DNA from: Sphaeroforma sirkka
Lineage: Eukaryota; Opisthokonta; Ichthyosporea; Ichthyophonida
Assembly: GCA_001586965.3 (NCBI GenBank)
Contig: LUCW03002091.1
Coordinates: 1-21,046 of the forward strand
Direction of reading: 5' to 3'
DNA length: 21,046 nucleotides
The position numbers and the translations under genes are program-made. Under the pieces are notes generated by a model, which saw only the letters and a program-made list of their open reading frames with translations, was not told where the DNA came from and ran no database searches. Shown here one piece after another: positions 1 to 10,788 of this stretch. How positions within the stretch are numbered: position 1 is the stretch's first letter; the number at the start of each line of letters is the position of its first letter.

Positions 1-101
1 AACGTACGTTAAGGTACGATCTAGTTGGTAAAGCGAAACCAAAAGTAAAACGGTTTCGTGGTCATGACTTATCGAGTAAGTATGTGCCTATATGTACGAG
101 T

Positions 102-874
102 TCAAGACTCATGTTGTACTCTATGTCGTTTAGTATTTGGTCCAGTAACCATTTCCGATGTAGGCGCCTTACGTTTATTATTTGGTAAGGTATTAGCCAA
201 AAGGCTGTTCTTCATTAGTAAGTAAGTTTGAACAATTTTCTGCACTGTTGGTAAGCAGATCAGAAAGTTTAGTCACGTAGGGAAGTAGGTGGCAAATAGG
301 GAATTTCAGATCCGTCAGGGTTTGTAGTCACCTGAGGAAACCCTTTCGTTTATCTCGTGTGTTCTTATGTAAACGCTTATTCCATTTCTTATTAAAGATA
401 CGAAGAAAGTCGCGAGATTCACGAAATGCATCGGAGGTTAGCCAAGCTACTGTCCCATCCATGAAACGGGTCTTGTAGTAAGTGTAACCGTCTTCGGATG
501 TTTTGTCAATTATATCTTTTGACTTGTGACTCCATAACTGGTACATCAGAATCAAATGAGCGAGCGAATGAGAGTTCGGAGGTAGGGATACGGTGAGTGC
601 CTAGATTGGTTGCGCTAGTACCATCAATGTTATTCACTTCGTAAGTATCACTCTTCTCATCATGGTAGGAAATAACAAAAGGTCCTATCGTCTTAGAAGA
701 GAGTTCGGTAACGTTGGCGTTTCGATTTATAATGTTAACGTAATCGCCGACTTTGAACTGAACAATGTTCTTAGTGTTATTCCATCGGTCATACGCTTTA
801 AGTAGGACGCGATTCTTGTGCTCGAGTAAACAGGGGTAAACAACGTTCTGCATATGCTCGATCTTTGAAGCCAC
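102..874 (-). pseudogene. pol: pol segment 5 of copy A: integrase C-terminus (GPF module) and chromodomain-like tail
   Basis: The frame at 506-874 holds FKVGDYVNII and KTIGPFVISY, the GPY/F module that ends many Ty3/Gypsy integrases. After one extra A (T4 near 514-517 against A3 in copy B) the frame moves to 328-555. That part contains DGYTYYKTRFMDGTVAW and a following helix, a chromodomain-like pattern. A further homopolymer indel near 347 ends this frame early. Alignment with copy B places the family stop codon at 104-102. Identification of the chromodomain is by pattern only. Confidence 0.7.
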
Positions 875-1422
875 GGGGTAGCGTGTTTCTCGGGCGCAGT
901 TTTATCAAACGTTGCTTGTAATTCACTATAGCGGCCAAAGAAATAGTGAAACGGAGTGTTCCAGTTTGAGGATTCATGCAGTTATTCATTTGAGTCTGAA
1001 CCCATTTCAAATGATAAGGCCACATATCCTCAACGTCGTCTAGTGCGGTACGCAAGAGTTTCTTAAGTTCTCTATGACGTGTCTCATTTGCACCCTGCGT
1101 TTGAGGTTTGTAAGAACACCACGCCTATGGGTCATGCCTGATACGAGTATAAGTGCCTCCATTACGTCGGTACAAAACTCACTACCGTTATCAGAACATA
1201 GTACTCGGGGAAACCGAAGTCATTAAAGACGTGATAGCATAATTCTGCCACTGTTTGTGGACGTTTGTTCGGTATTGCATAAAGCAAGTTATAGCCCGAA
1301 GCCACACATAAGAAATGACAGATATATACATCGCCAGTATGCTTGGATCGCGGGAGTTTAACCAAATCGACTATGACTCGGCGCATCGGTTGGTCTTCTG
1401 TCACACTTTTAGGGGTGCCCAA
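798..1422 (-). pseudogene. pol: pol segment 4 of copy A: integrase catalytic core
   Basis: The core is spread over three frames. The first (1162-1422) has RRVIVDLVKLP with the first catalytic Asp. It is lost near 1195, where the next frame begins SDNGSEF with the second Asp. This frame also carries the catalytic Glu in GANETRH, 35 residues after the second Asp, as in D-D-35-E integrases. The last part (798-1055, YHLKWVQTQMNNC) closes the core. The break at SDNG is shared with copy B, so it predates the two insertions or is a systematic error. Confidence 0.78.
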
Positions 1423-2163
1423 CCGTATCGCTTGATCTGGTTCTTTTCACAATCAGTACAGCGTCGGTATACTTCACGTATGGTTTCTTTCAGCGCCGGG
1501 TGATCAAGCCCTGCACGAATAGCCATTTTATAAGTATGCTCATATGCTCGATGCGTTAAATTATGTATAATTTTAACTCTACTTTCGAGCTCCTCTAAGT
1601 CAGTCAGATTCTGCGTAACGCTGGCTGGATGAACCATAGTCCTGTTGGAAAGGGCAACCTCAGTATCAGGAGGGGTAGAGTCCTGAGATACATAATTGAC
1701 AACATTGGATTGTTGAAGTATCTTCTTCAGTTGTTTCGCCACTCCTGGCTGTTCTTTAAGCAGCGCTTTAAGTAGTTGAGTGCGAGCTTCAGGTTCTCTT
1801 AGAGTTTTGAGTCTTTGATCCATGGCCTTAGCTAGTTCCATGTTTTTTACGATCTAATGCCGTTTCAATCGGCATTACCTCGACTGCAATCTTGTTGGGT
1901 GCATGTGTTGTACGAGTCTTGAGCTTTTGTTCAAACTCTTTAGACTCCTCTAGTTTAGCTAAGAATTCGGTTGAGGGTTTCCACTTAGTGGTACCTGCAG
2001 GACCGATGCGACAAACAATGGTGTGTTTCCAAGGCGTCTTCTTAATAGAATAGGATCCCTGATACAAGAACGTGTCGGTTTCACGGTCGACATAAATAGG
2101 TTCGTCTTGAATCATATTAATTAAATCACGTATCCATGGGTCGGAGTTACGTAAGGACAACAC
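1401..2163 (-). pseudogene. pol: pol segment 3 of copy A: end of Dam-like domain, linker, integrase zinc finger
   Basis: Two overlapping frames (1828-2163 and 1401-1841) together match one continuous frame of copy B. They are split by one extra A in a run (T6 at 1843-1848 against A5 in copy B). The first part (LRNSDPWIRDLINMI) completes the Dam-like fold. A charged linker follows. The second part carries the integrase HHCC-type finger: HRAYEH, then RRCTDCEK. It ends at TGA 1403-1401, where the integrase core continues in another frame in both copies. Confidence 0.8.
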
Positions 2164-3452
2164 AGCGTAATGGTAGATTTAGTAATATTAACATAATTTA
2201 ACAACTGTGCGATAAGTTGACAAGGTGGGTTAGCCCACGCATTATGCTTTGATAAGTCAAGCTGAAATGCATCACCTTTAGGATGAGTCAACGACCTATA
2301 TTCAGAAACCTGTTTGTTATGTTCTGCGGCAAACATATCAACAGTAAATGGACCCCATCGTGATTGAGCGAGGTTAAACCATTTCTTATTTAGCATCCAA
2401 TCGGTTGCTAATAACTCTTTGACTGTTTTCTGGTAGTCGGGCACAAGTCGAGAGAGCATGTCAGGAAGATGGTTATGTATTCCTGGAATGTGTGTTATAT
2501 TAAAGGCGAACTTGGCAATAATGTCATGCCAGCGGCTCACCAACTGTGAATCAGGGTTCATATCTTTTAAGTATGTTAAAGACTTTTGATCACAGGCGAC
2601 AGTAAAGTAACTTCCATAAAGGTAGTCTTTAAACTGTCTTAGCGCAGTAACTATAGCAAGGAGCTCTTGTTTAACGGTAGGGTAATTACGTTGACTCTTA
2701 TTATAACTCTTGCTAAAGAATTGTATGTAGCGCGGTTTACCATTTATCGTTTGGTAAAGCACTCCACCTACCGCTCGATCTGAAGCGTCGGTTGCTACTT
2801 GGAACGGGACACCATCCACAGGGTACTGCATGATGGGTGCGTCCATTACTTTACTTTTGACTAGTTTAAATGCATCATCACATTCTTTAGTCCAAAGCTT
2901 TCCCAAAGGTCCTTTGTGCAGCCGTAGGTGACTGAAAGGCTTTAAGTAATGAGAAAGATGCGGTACCGAATCCGAGAAGAAGTTAACAAACCCACACACA
3001 GAGTTCACATCTCTTCCAGTAATTGGTGTTGATAAATCCAACAGAAACTGTTTCTTGCCAGGATCAATTTCTACCCCTGCTGCAGATACTTTGTAGCCAA
3101 GTAAGTGTATAGTATCTTTAGCAAAAGAACACTTGTCTTCGTTAATCTTAAGTTTAGCATGATTAAGTCGCTTTAAGACTTCTTTAACGAGTTTAGCATG
3201 TTCACGTGCTGTCTTTGTAAAGATAACTATATCATCTAAATAGACTGATACGTTATACGACAGGTCCGCAAATAGTTCCATCATAACTTGTTGGAAGAAA
3301 GAAGGTAACATGTGTAAGCCTTCAGGTGCACCTTTAAACTGGTACTTCTTACCTTGCCAAGTAAAGGAAAAGTATTTCCTATGAGGCTCATATATCTGTA
3401 GTTGATGGAATGCAGCTTTTAAGTCTATCTTGGAAAAGATAGTCGCACCTCC
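2121..3452 (-). pseudogene. pol: pol segment 2 of copy A: catalytic RT, RNase H, start of Dam-like domain
   Basis: The frame opens after the shared break with KIDLKAAFHQL, passes GAPEGLHMLPSFFQQ and carries the polymerase signature YLDD at 3242-3231. RNase H follows, with the expected acidic residues in ATDASD, KQELLAIV, ACDQKS and PDMLSR. It continues without a break into a Dam-like segment (WGPFTVDMFAAEHN, then NPPC at 2231-2220). Copy B is interrupted by two homopolymer indels in this same stretch, so copy A shows this part of the family protein best. The frame is lost near 2155, where copy A has one C fewer than copy B, and it then runs to a stop at 2121. Confidence 0.88.
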
Positions 3453-4309
3453 ATTTTGCGTAGTATCTCGCTTATCTTAGGTAAGGGAAAACTATGTTGC
3501 GGAATTAGTTTGTTGATTGGCGACAGGTCTAGTACTACTCTTGTTTTACTAAACGTTCCATCAGATTTATATTGATCGACCGCTAAGAGAGCTAAGTTAA
3601 CTGGGGTTGCATCATAATTGATTTCAATTAGACCCTGTTTTAACCAATCTTCGATTTGGGTTTTGACAACGTCTTTGTGTCTCCAACTCACGTAGTTATG
3701 TGAAGGACACTTTAACTTAGAGAAGTCGACGTTTGTCAAGTCAAGTCTAACGTACCCATTAGAGAACTTAAACATACACCAGTCAGTTATTGCAATCTTC
3801 CTGTTTTGTATAATTAAGTCCATAATTATATCGGTGAAGTGCGGAATCATATCCTTTGCTTCACCTTCCGGAGGTTTAGGTATCTTTAACATATTATCAT
3901 CTGACTGATCTTTATTCGGGTCTAGCCCATTAGGCAGACCAGTGAGTGTTATACCTAAACTGAGAAGATCAGTCATACCTATAATTAAATCGTATTTCTG
4001 AGACATGTCAGTAACGATTAGGTGAGTCTTCACTTCTCTTCTATCTGACAGCATTATGTGTGCATAGTCAATGGCTTGTTCGCAAGTAGTAACTTTGCCA
4101 TTTCCCAAGATTAAATCAGTTGTTTCGTTATGGACAGCCATATCTGTAGCGTAGGCTACTCGGCATGAGATAGCAGAGACTTCAGCCCCTGGATCAAATA
4201 GTGCCATAACTTTTTCTCCATTTACGAAAACTGTTTGAAAGATACGTTCATCTCCTTTGGTATAGATTTTATTGAACATTTTCTCATAATCTTGCTCTAG
4301 TGCGCACAT
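3425..4309 (-). pseudogene. pol: pol segment 1 of copy A: protease and N-terminal RT
   Basis: This 294-codon frame follows gag after an in-frame TGA (4321-4319) and three sense codons. It is identical in protein sequence to copy B. Residues around 36-43 read LFDPGAEV, the aspartic protease active-site turn with Pro where Ser/Thr is normal, and DLIIGM near residue 108 fits the conserved C-terminal ILG-type strand. The second half enters the RT fingers (TRVVLDLSPINKLI, then LPKISEIL). The frame ends at 3425 because the RT continues in another frame from about 3452, a break shared with copy B. It would cleave the polyprotein and begin the polymerase domain. Confidence 0.85.
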
Positions 4310-5413
4310 ATGGTACTGTCAGTGCTTAACTTGGACGTCTGGTAAGTCCTTGCAATCCTCTTTGTGCCAACCGTTAGTACCCTTGCAAGTAGCACACTCT
4401 TTCATATAGTGTCCAAAATCTGGCTTGCCTGGTGCACACTTAACAGGGTCGTGTCTACCATTCCACTTGCCATTACGTTTTGTGAGGTTGTAACCACACT
4501 TCTTGCAAGGCGCTCTCACCTTCTTATCACCTTTCGGTTCGGTAGAAGTAGAGCCAGTACCCCCCCCTCCAGTAGTAGTGCGAGGTTTCTTAGTACTACG
4601 CGCAGTATTAGTCTCTACTGCGTTTCGCTTAGTGGGCTGGGTGTAGCTCGTGGTACTAAGTACTCTAGTAGAGGAATTGGTATGCTTGTGTACTATCTTC
4701 TCAAAGACAGACCAAGGCATAGATCGCAAATCACCATAGGCGATGATGTCATCATTGACTTTCTTAAAGAGGTTAGCTCCCAGAGTCTCCATCATCTGAC
4801 AAATTAATAAGTATTCGCCAGTATAGGTACGACCACCCATCCGAGTATTCATATGTGTCATATGAGCTAGAGCACCTCGAATAGTGGTATCGTTCGCAAA
4901 GAACTTGCGAGACTCTAGAAGTTCACGGTCACGTGCATCTTCAAAAAAAGGTGTTAAGTATATTATCACGCAACTGGTGCCAGGGTAGGGCTTTCCAGTT
5001 GGGCTCATGAGCCTTCAAGATAGTTCGCCATTCACCTGGCTCGCAGAAATGAATAAAGGCATTCATCATCTGCTTATCCCTAAGGCTGGCAGACTCCTTA
5101 AGTTGGTCGAAGGCCTTCAGTGTCTCCACTGTACTCTCATTAGTAGAGAAATCGACCTCAGCCTGCGCGTTACCTAGCTGCTTTATAAAGCTTGGTTCTA
5201 AGTGTTCACGAGGCTCATGCTCAGTGCTACGGGCTGCTAGTGCCAAGATGGTGTCTATTTCCTTTCTCTTGTTATCGATTAGATAGCGAATGTTATCCGC
5301 TTTCCTATCGTCAAGGTCAGAGTCATTCAATAGACGGTCCTCAAGGACTTGCATACCAGAGCGTAATAGCCTGAGACGAGTATGTCTGGTTCTCACTTCC
5401 TCATCCTGATTCT

Positions 5414-5630
5414 GGAACTCTCTAACGAGGTACTGGTGTAGCGATTGCCAAAATCGTGATTACCAGGGTTAGTTGGCAGGGTCGATTAGAGCCTCATCGA
5501 GGAACTCTCTAACGAGGTACTGATTAAATTTTGAAATATTATCTATCTCGCCAGTGGTAACTTGGGCTTAGTGGTAAACATACTGGCTGGTAGCGATTGC
5601 CAAAATCGTGATTACCAGGGTTAGTTGGCA
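5414..5630. repeat. Scrambled local duplication in gag of copy A
   Basis: A 22-bp direct repeat (5414-5435 and 5501-5522) and a 40-bp direct repeat (5439-5478 and 5591-5630) bracket a mosaic of about 140 bp that copy B lacks. The extra DNA includes a second partial copy of the tRNA-derived sequence (5549-5590, A box region only, with GGG where the other copy has GG). Copy B (11650-11735) has the simple colinear arrangement. Template switching during reverse transcription, local gene conversion or a misassembly could each give this. It destroys the gag frame of copy A. Confidence 0.85.
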
Positions 5631-5773
5631 AATGAGGGTCGATATTACGAGGATGGTAAGCCTCATCGAGTTCCATACGATCATATCCTCTGACAGGGTT
5701 AGGTTTGTCAAGAGGATGGTCGATGGTAGCAGCATCAGAGCTATAGAGATTAAATTTTGAATATTATATCTAT

Positions 5774-5859
5774 CGCCAGTGGTAACTGGCTTAGTGGTAA
5801 ACATACTGGCTGGTAAAACCAGTAGGTCTCGGGTTCGAAACCCGGCCCGAATTTTTTTT
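5774..5859 (+). other. tRNA-derived Pol III-type unit antisense to gag (copy A)
   Basis: Read on the plus strand, TGGCTTAGTGG at 5787-5797 fits an A box and GGTTCGAAACC at 5832-5842 fits a B box. A run of eight T at 5852-5859 follows, as at a Pol III terminator. An anticodon-type stem ACTGG/CCAGT encloses a loop containing CTGGTAA, which would place a Thr-like GGT anticodon, but the loop has two extra A. The T arm pairs. The sequence 5' of the A box does not pair with the 3' side (CCCGAAT), so no acceptor stem forms. I read it as a tRNA-derived (SINE-head-like) sequence or tRNA pseudogene, not a working tRNA. Confidence 0.6.
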
Positions 5860-6581
5860 CTTCTTCGGTATAGGAAGAATATCAGCCAAGTGGGACACGA
5901 TAGAGGGGTCCACAACTGCTGCTGCCGCTAGCTCCTTCAAGAGCGCTTCAGTGCGGTTCAATTGGCGTCGAGATTGAGAGGATCCAGCCACTCGTTGTCG
6001 AGTTATGGCGTCCTCAGCTTCGGCCCCAAGATTTGAGCTGAATGGAATGGCTTCTCCATCGATGGCGAAACCGAAATTTTCGGACAGGTCCAATACTTCC
6101 TTTTCACTCCGGATTTGTGCTGGAGTGTCCTTTAGATGTGGAGTTATAATGCCCCGACATTCGTATCCACGAATTTTCCAGCCTTTCGACGTTTATCCCC
6201 AATATTTGACGGCACGTGGTCAGGGGCAAACTGGGGTCCTGAGCTTCACTCCTAGGTGATACACGGACGCTGGCGAGCCTTTCCGCGGTAGTAGATACCT
6301 CTTCTTCCAAGGCTTTAGGATCCGACGAGTCATCCTCAGAATAATCCTCTGTACCAACCTCAGAATTTGCTTCCCCAACAGTATCCTCGGCAGGCTCAAC
6401 TCCAGACAGGCTAGGTGTTTCCACAGGGACCTCAGGAACCTCGGCAGGCTTAGCAGGCTTAGAGCTAGCGGCTCCCTTGCCTTTAGAAGTACCCTTAGCC
6501 ATAGTAATTGCTGGATAGTAAATTGATGTCAGACAGTCTAGAAGCAGTACACTACTGTAACTACTATATAACTGAAAAATA

Positions 6582-7177
6582 TGTAAACTTCGATGGAAAT
6601 TACTAGGTTTCAAACTATATTAAACTAAAATACTATTTAGTCAGTTAGGATTTAGCAGTGGTAGCTTGTGTAAGAATGATCGGGACTGCCTCTTGTTAAG
6701 AGCCTAAATATCCTCGATCACACAGGGCGTACCTCTAGCTGTTCTTTATTGAATAATTTTCACTAGAAGTACTAAATGTTCATGACCACTTGCCTAATTT
6801 GTAAATAGACATAATAACGTAAGTCACGTTAATACATTAGCTGATATAAATAAAGTTCCATCTGAAGAAAAGTTAAAAAAAGAAAAGAAGACTTATTGGA
6901 TTTTGGAGATTGGCGGGAGGACCAAAATCAATAAGTAGTAGTTCGGAGATTATAAAATTTAGTTTATAATATCCTACATCTACTAATGTCTCAAATAGGT
7001 CCAAGTAGATGAGTCATACCAAATACTCAGGCTATTGGAGCCATCAAAGTGAATTTAGAACACTTTGGAAATATTGGAAAAAGAGCTTGTACTAATTATT
7101 TAAAATACAAATAAAAAACCAATGTATTATCTCAATTGATCTTGATATTTTAGACTGACCGGAGCCGTATTTCTACA
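6582..7177 (-). repeat. 5' LTR of copy A (596 bp)
   Basis: The segment matches both LTRs of copy B along its whole length when read on the minus strand, starting TGTAG and ending TTTACA. By eye I find about five substitutions against the copy B LTRs, for example near 6590, 6775 and 7130, plus a few homopolymer indels. A polyadenylation-type AATAAA lies on the minus strand inside it (TTTATT at about 6746-6751). The LTR supplies the promoter for copy A, which would be transcribed leftward. Confidence 0.93.
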
Positions 7178-9212
7178 GTTACACAGGGTTTTAGGCACGT
7201 GGTCAGGATGAGTATTTCCCGCTGAAGTTGTATGCATGTAGGTCACCAATGGTGTGTGTGCTCCATTTTGAAACCGAAGGTTTATTTAGAATATATGGTT
7301 TTTTAAAGATATACAAGTACAGTCCAGGTTGAAGCTAAACCGTGGCCATAATCTCTCTATTGAAATTGTAAGAAGGATCATACAGCACTGCTCTCGGATA
7401 GCAGAGCCAAATATTAAAAACATAAATATATATTGTTTATTAAAAAGACTGAATTTAGTATCGACAAAAAGCACGGCGTTTGACACAGCCGCATTGTAGT
7501 AAGTCGAAAGTATCGTGTTTAACCATCGAGCACAATCTTGTATGTTGCAAGTGTTAGTTTCCAGTTTTTGCTAGTATATGGAAGCTTATATGTCAGTGGT
7601 GCAATGACGAGCTGAATTATTCCCACTATGTAGATCACTATGCACTATGTAGTTCATGACAGTCCAGTGCGCCGTGCTGAATATGCGATGCTTGTTCATA
7701 TAATCCTCCAGTGGGATTTAGATCTCTACTGCATTGCTTATAATAGCCAAACTATACACGCATTCATGCCGATTTACATGGAAAAGTACTGTCTCGTTAT
7801 CGTGACTGGATAAACAATGTAAGGCAAGAAGAACCTGACCATGAAAACTAAGGCGGCGTTGGGAGGAGGTCAGAATATTCATGATGAAACCGTTTAGTAA
7901 GGCGCGCGGGATACACAATCATTGTACTGTGGTGCTGCTATTGGGAGTTCGCCCGCGAACCTATACACCCAAAGCGCCAATTGATACGTTCCCTTCTTGC
8001 AAGTTTGATCCGTGAAGTGTGCAGGAATATTCGAGTACAAAATGAGTTCATGGAAGTTCCAGTCATTTCTGAGCAACACAACACTCGTTTTGGCAGTGGC
8101 ACAGTGATACGGTGTCGAAATAAGTAACTTCCCATACAGCCGTTGTCATTGATTTTGTTATACCTGTTACTTGCAAAATAAGGAGGCAAAATTCCTCGAT
8201 TGAGGGTCATTAAGAGTGAATTTGATTTCTGCTATGAATGTAGATATTCAGCCTTTCTCACGGGCATAGACGGCGAATGTCAGAAACAATACAGGCTTGC
8301 CATTGTTATACCTTGGTCATTTTCTACCTATATGTATGATTTATTTATTTGACTACCAACAGGTTTCCTACTGTTAATAATAACATCACTCAGCAGTTGA
8401 TAAATCAAGAATGCAAGAGTTGATTAAATACACCTACATATTTATATCTTAGATGTCTTTTGCTTATATAACTGCTTGTCTTCGTCGATATGTTCACTAC
8501 GGCAACCAAGGTATCGTATGTGATTCCTTCCTCCGTGTATCTCTGTTCGCAAACATGGTGATGCCAGAATTGCAGCAAAATCAAAGTATTAAATTGAAGT
8601 GTTGTATTCATGTCGATACGAACGCTAGGATTTACGTGCTTTCGTTTTGACGTAAACCGTTACGGTACTGGCAGAGCTCACTCCAAAAGATTTGTGTTGA
8701 ACAAATTCCACTAGCTATATTAACTGCTAATAGATGTTAGTTACATTTATTATAAGTTTGAACGATCTCAATCAGCTTGCTCCACAATTGACTTTTTGAA
8801 TGCAGCATGCAACCTCCGTACTTTCTAAGTTTCTTCTTATCAAGGGATACTACGGTCAACAGCACACAAACTGAAATTATATCATCATAGAACTCGTGGC
8901 GCTAGCACTATAAACATAATCGTATTAACTAAGAATGTTGGTGATGAAAAGTGCACAAATAGTTTTGGATATAGTGTCGGAATTGAACTTTATGCCGATT
9001 CCTGCGATAATCAAAAAAATATTGTTGATTTTTTTGTCTGATCTCGTGGGTAATGGCACTGTGGCAGTCCTAAGCGTTTATTTTGTTTTTGCCCGAATTT
9101 TGTGCCTCGGGACACGGGAAGCGATCGCTGATGTTCTCCGCAGTAAAGAGTCAGATATTGGATCACTTTACTTGTTTCAATATATTAGATCAACTATAAA
9201 ATAAGTTTACAA

Positions 9213-9261
<49 letters not shown>

Positions 9262-10111
9262 TGAAAGGCAACTGATCCAGGAACTGAACCATTTTGTTAA
9301 AATGTTTGTTTTATAATATACAAGTGCCTACTTATCTATAGTATCCAAAAGTTCGTCTATTCATTGCATAAACAATTTCACTATAAATAATGCCACTTCC
9401 ACCTCACGACGTAATTATTTTCAATAGTGCATTAAGCGTACAATATTCCGTACATTTTCCTGCTGTTTTGTTTTTAAGAAGAAAATTGGAGGGAGAATAA
9501 AATGAAGGACAGGTGCTACAGGATGAAAGAAACTGGACTTTGTTGTTAGTTTTTATCTTACTAGTTCTTTGTTGTAAAGCCCTTCTATCTGTTCGTTGTT
9601 ATTTTTCCCAAGAGTTGCCTTCCCCGCGTCCTGTTTCGCCCTTCAATGATTATTTTACCCGCCTTTCTGACTGCCGACTTGCCAAGCTTGCTTCCAGAAT
9701 TCACTCTCAATTTCGGTCTGTATTGAACCACTTTGCTTCTCGCGCAGCTACATATCAATGTACACGTCCGTAGCACTAGATTGTGATCGGTTACCAACAG
9801 ATCGTATTCTTTAACATGACAACCTCTGGTTTTTCTCTCACTTGTCTTGCCTTCACATGTATGGAAAAAAAAAGTCATTATAACATAGACATGGGCATAC
9901 GAGGCTTATACAAGTCGTACAAGGTGTCGAGTGACATAACAAGCCTGCCTTAGTCTATTCTATAAATGATCACCATCATGGAAAAAATATCTGTAGAAAA
10001 TCGGCTTGGGTTTGCCCCCAAGTCTTTTCGGTGCAATATATGTTGTAATCTCGAAAACACTCGCACTTTGTGATCTTTTCCTCGGGAGTGTCAAAAAGGC
10101 ACTGTGTGATG
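7178..10111. other. Spacer between the two inverted elements, no supported gene
   Basis: Neither flank resembles the other beyond a few bases, so this is the original host DNA and not part of either element. The longest open frames are under 100 codons, overlap on both strands and carry no motif I recognise. The best ATG-started one (8935-9204, 89 codons, hydrophobic) has no supporting context. The spacer contains an (AT)n microsatellite at 9218-9260 and a small hairpin, CTTGGG/CCCAAG, at 10005-10022. Spliced genes with very short exons cannot be excluded by eye. Confidence 0.7.
9218..9260. repeat. (AT)n microsatellite
   Basis: There are 43 uninterrupted bases of alternating A and T, about 21 dinucleotide units. 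It is the only long simple repeat in the spacer and may be polymorphic. Confidence 0.97.
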
Positions 10112-10709
10112 TGTAGAAATACGGCCTCCGGTCAGTCTAAAATATCAAGATCAATTGAGATACTACATTGGTTTTATTTGTATTTTAAATAATTTAGTAC
10201 AAGCTCTTTTTCCAATATTTCCAAAGTGTTCTAAATTCACTTTGATGGCTCCAATAGCCTGAGTATTTGGTATGACTCATCTACTTGGACCTATTTGAGA
10301 CATTAGTAGATGTAGGATATTATAAACTTAAATTTTATAATCTCCGAACTACTACTTATAGATTTTGGTCCTCCCGCCAATCTCCAAAATCCAATAAGTC
10401 TTTTTTTTCTTTTTTTAACTTTTCTTCAGATGGAACTTTATTTATATCAGCTAATGTATTAACGTGACTTACGTTATTATGTCTATTTACAAATTAGGCA
10501 AGTGGTCATGAACACTTAGTACTTCTAGTGAAAATTATTCAATAAAGAACAGCTAGAGGTACGCCCTGTGTGATCGAGGATATTTAGGCTCTTAACAAGA
10601 GGCAGTCCCGATCATTCTTACACAAGCTACCACTGCTAAATCCTAACTGACTAAATTGTATTTTAGTTTAATATAGTTTGAAACCTAGTAATTTCCATCA
10701 AAGTTTACA
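10112..10709 (+). repeat. 5' LTR of copy B (598 bp)
   Basis: It is bounded by TG...CA and preceded by GATG. It carries an AT-rich TTTATATC at 10441-10448 that could serve as a TATA-like element and AATAAA at 10541-10546 that could serve as the polyadenylation signal. This layout would put the U3/R border between the two. It matches the 3' LTR throughout, with one substitution and a few changes in T or A runs. Confidence 0.95.
10438..10450 (+). promoter_or_regulatory. Possible TATA-like element of the LTR promoter
   Basis: The stretch TTATTTATATCA lies about 100 bases upstream of the AATAAA signal and is conserved in all three LTRs. The spacing would suit a U3 promoter ahead of a short R region. 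The region is AT-rich, so chance is a real alternative. Confidence 0.3.
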
Positions 10710-10788
10710 TATTTTTCAGTTAAATAGTAGTTACAGTAGTGTACTGCTTCTAGACTGTCTGACATCGATTTACTATCCAGCAAATACT
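10710..10788 (+). other. 5' leader of copy B, without a recognisable tRNA primer site
   Basis: Only 79 bases separate the LTR from the gag ATG. They begin TATTTTTCAG. A site complementary to a tRNA 3' end should begin TGG at or just after the LTR border, and none is present. Copy A is the same here. I found no evident stretch in the LTR complementary to the leader start that would support self-priming, but I could not search this exhaustively. Confidence 0.6.

Larger units (their letters stand above)
4319..6502 (-). pseudogene. gag: gag of copy A (disrupted)
   Basis: The gene encodes the structural protein expected to form the particle and bind RNA. The start is the ATG at 6502-6500, which opens MAKGTSKGKG, a Lys/Ala/Pro-rich head followed by an acidic Glu/Asp/Ser stretch. 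The body is charged and helical (for example EDARDRELLESRKFF) and probably contains the capsid, although I cannot point to a canonical major homology region. The C-terminus (about 4320-4515) is Cys/His-rich, with CX2C-X14-HX4C followed by CX2CX6HX3C, a nucleocapsid-like zinc-finger pattern. Reading frames change near 6100-6150 (also in copy B) and again around 5400-5915. There a tRNA-derived sequence and a scrambled duplication interrupt the frame. The last frame (4319-5008) ends in TGA in frame with pol. No intact product is expected as assembled. Confidence 0.82.
1..7177 (-). mobile_element. Ty3/Gypsy-like (chromovirus-type) LTR retrotransposon, copy A, 3' end beyond window
   Basis: The stretch is a near-identical inverted copy of the element at 10112-17771. 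Its order on the minus strand is 5' LTR, leader, gag, in-frame UGA, protease, RT, RNase H, Dam-like domain, integrase and chromodomain. Position 1 matches position 17148 of copy B, so only about 27 internal bases and the 3' LTR are missing, lost to the window edge rather than to a visible deletion. The 5' LTR ends at 7177 with the TG/CA terminus, next to flank unrelated to that of copy B, so the two copies look like separate insertions. Coding is broken by frameshifts shared with copy B, by private homopolymer indels, and by a duplication in gag near 5414-5630. Assignment to Ty3/Gypsy rests on RT/RNase H before integrase and on the motifs. Confidence 0.93.

Noticed and set aside
4364..4807. 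147-codon plus-strand frame opposite gag of copy A (and its counterpart at 12505-12783)
   Set aside because: It is a shadow of the gag coding strand. It has no independent motif and its ends change with homopolymer length between copies.
5774..5859. A functional tRNA-Thr(GGT) gene
   Set aside because: The acceptor stem does not pair, the anticodon loop has one or two extra bases, and the sequence lies inside a mobile element. It is kept only as a tRNA-derived segment.
8935..9204. 89-codon ATG frame, hydrophobic
   Set aside because: No recognisable domain, no conserved neighbour and AT-rich surroundings with an (AT)n tract right after it. A frame of this length is expected by chance in eukaryotic intergenic DNA.
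9513..9773. 86-codon frame with a hydrophobic N-terminal stretch resembling a signal peptide
   Set aside because: It starts at GTG, not ATG, the nearest upstream ATG (9502) is in another frame, and an overlapping frame of similar length exists on the opposite strand. No motif supports it.
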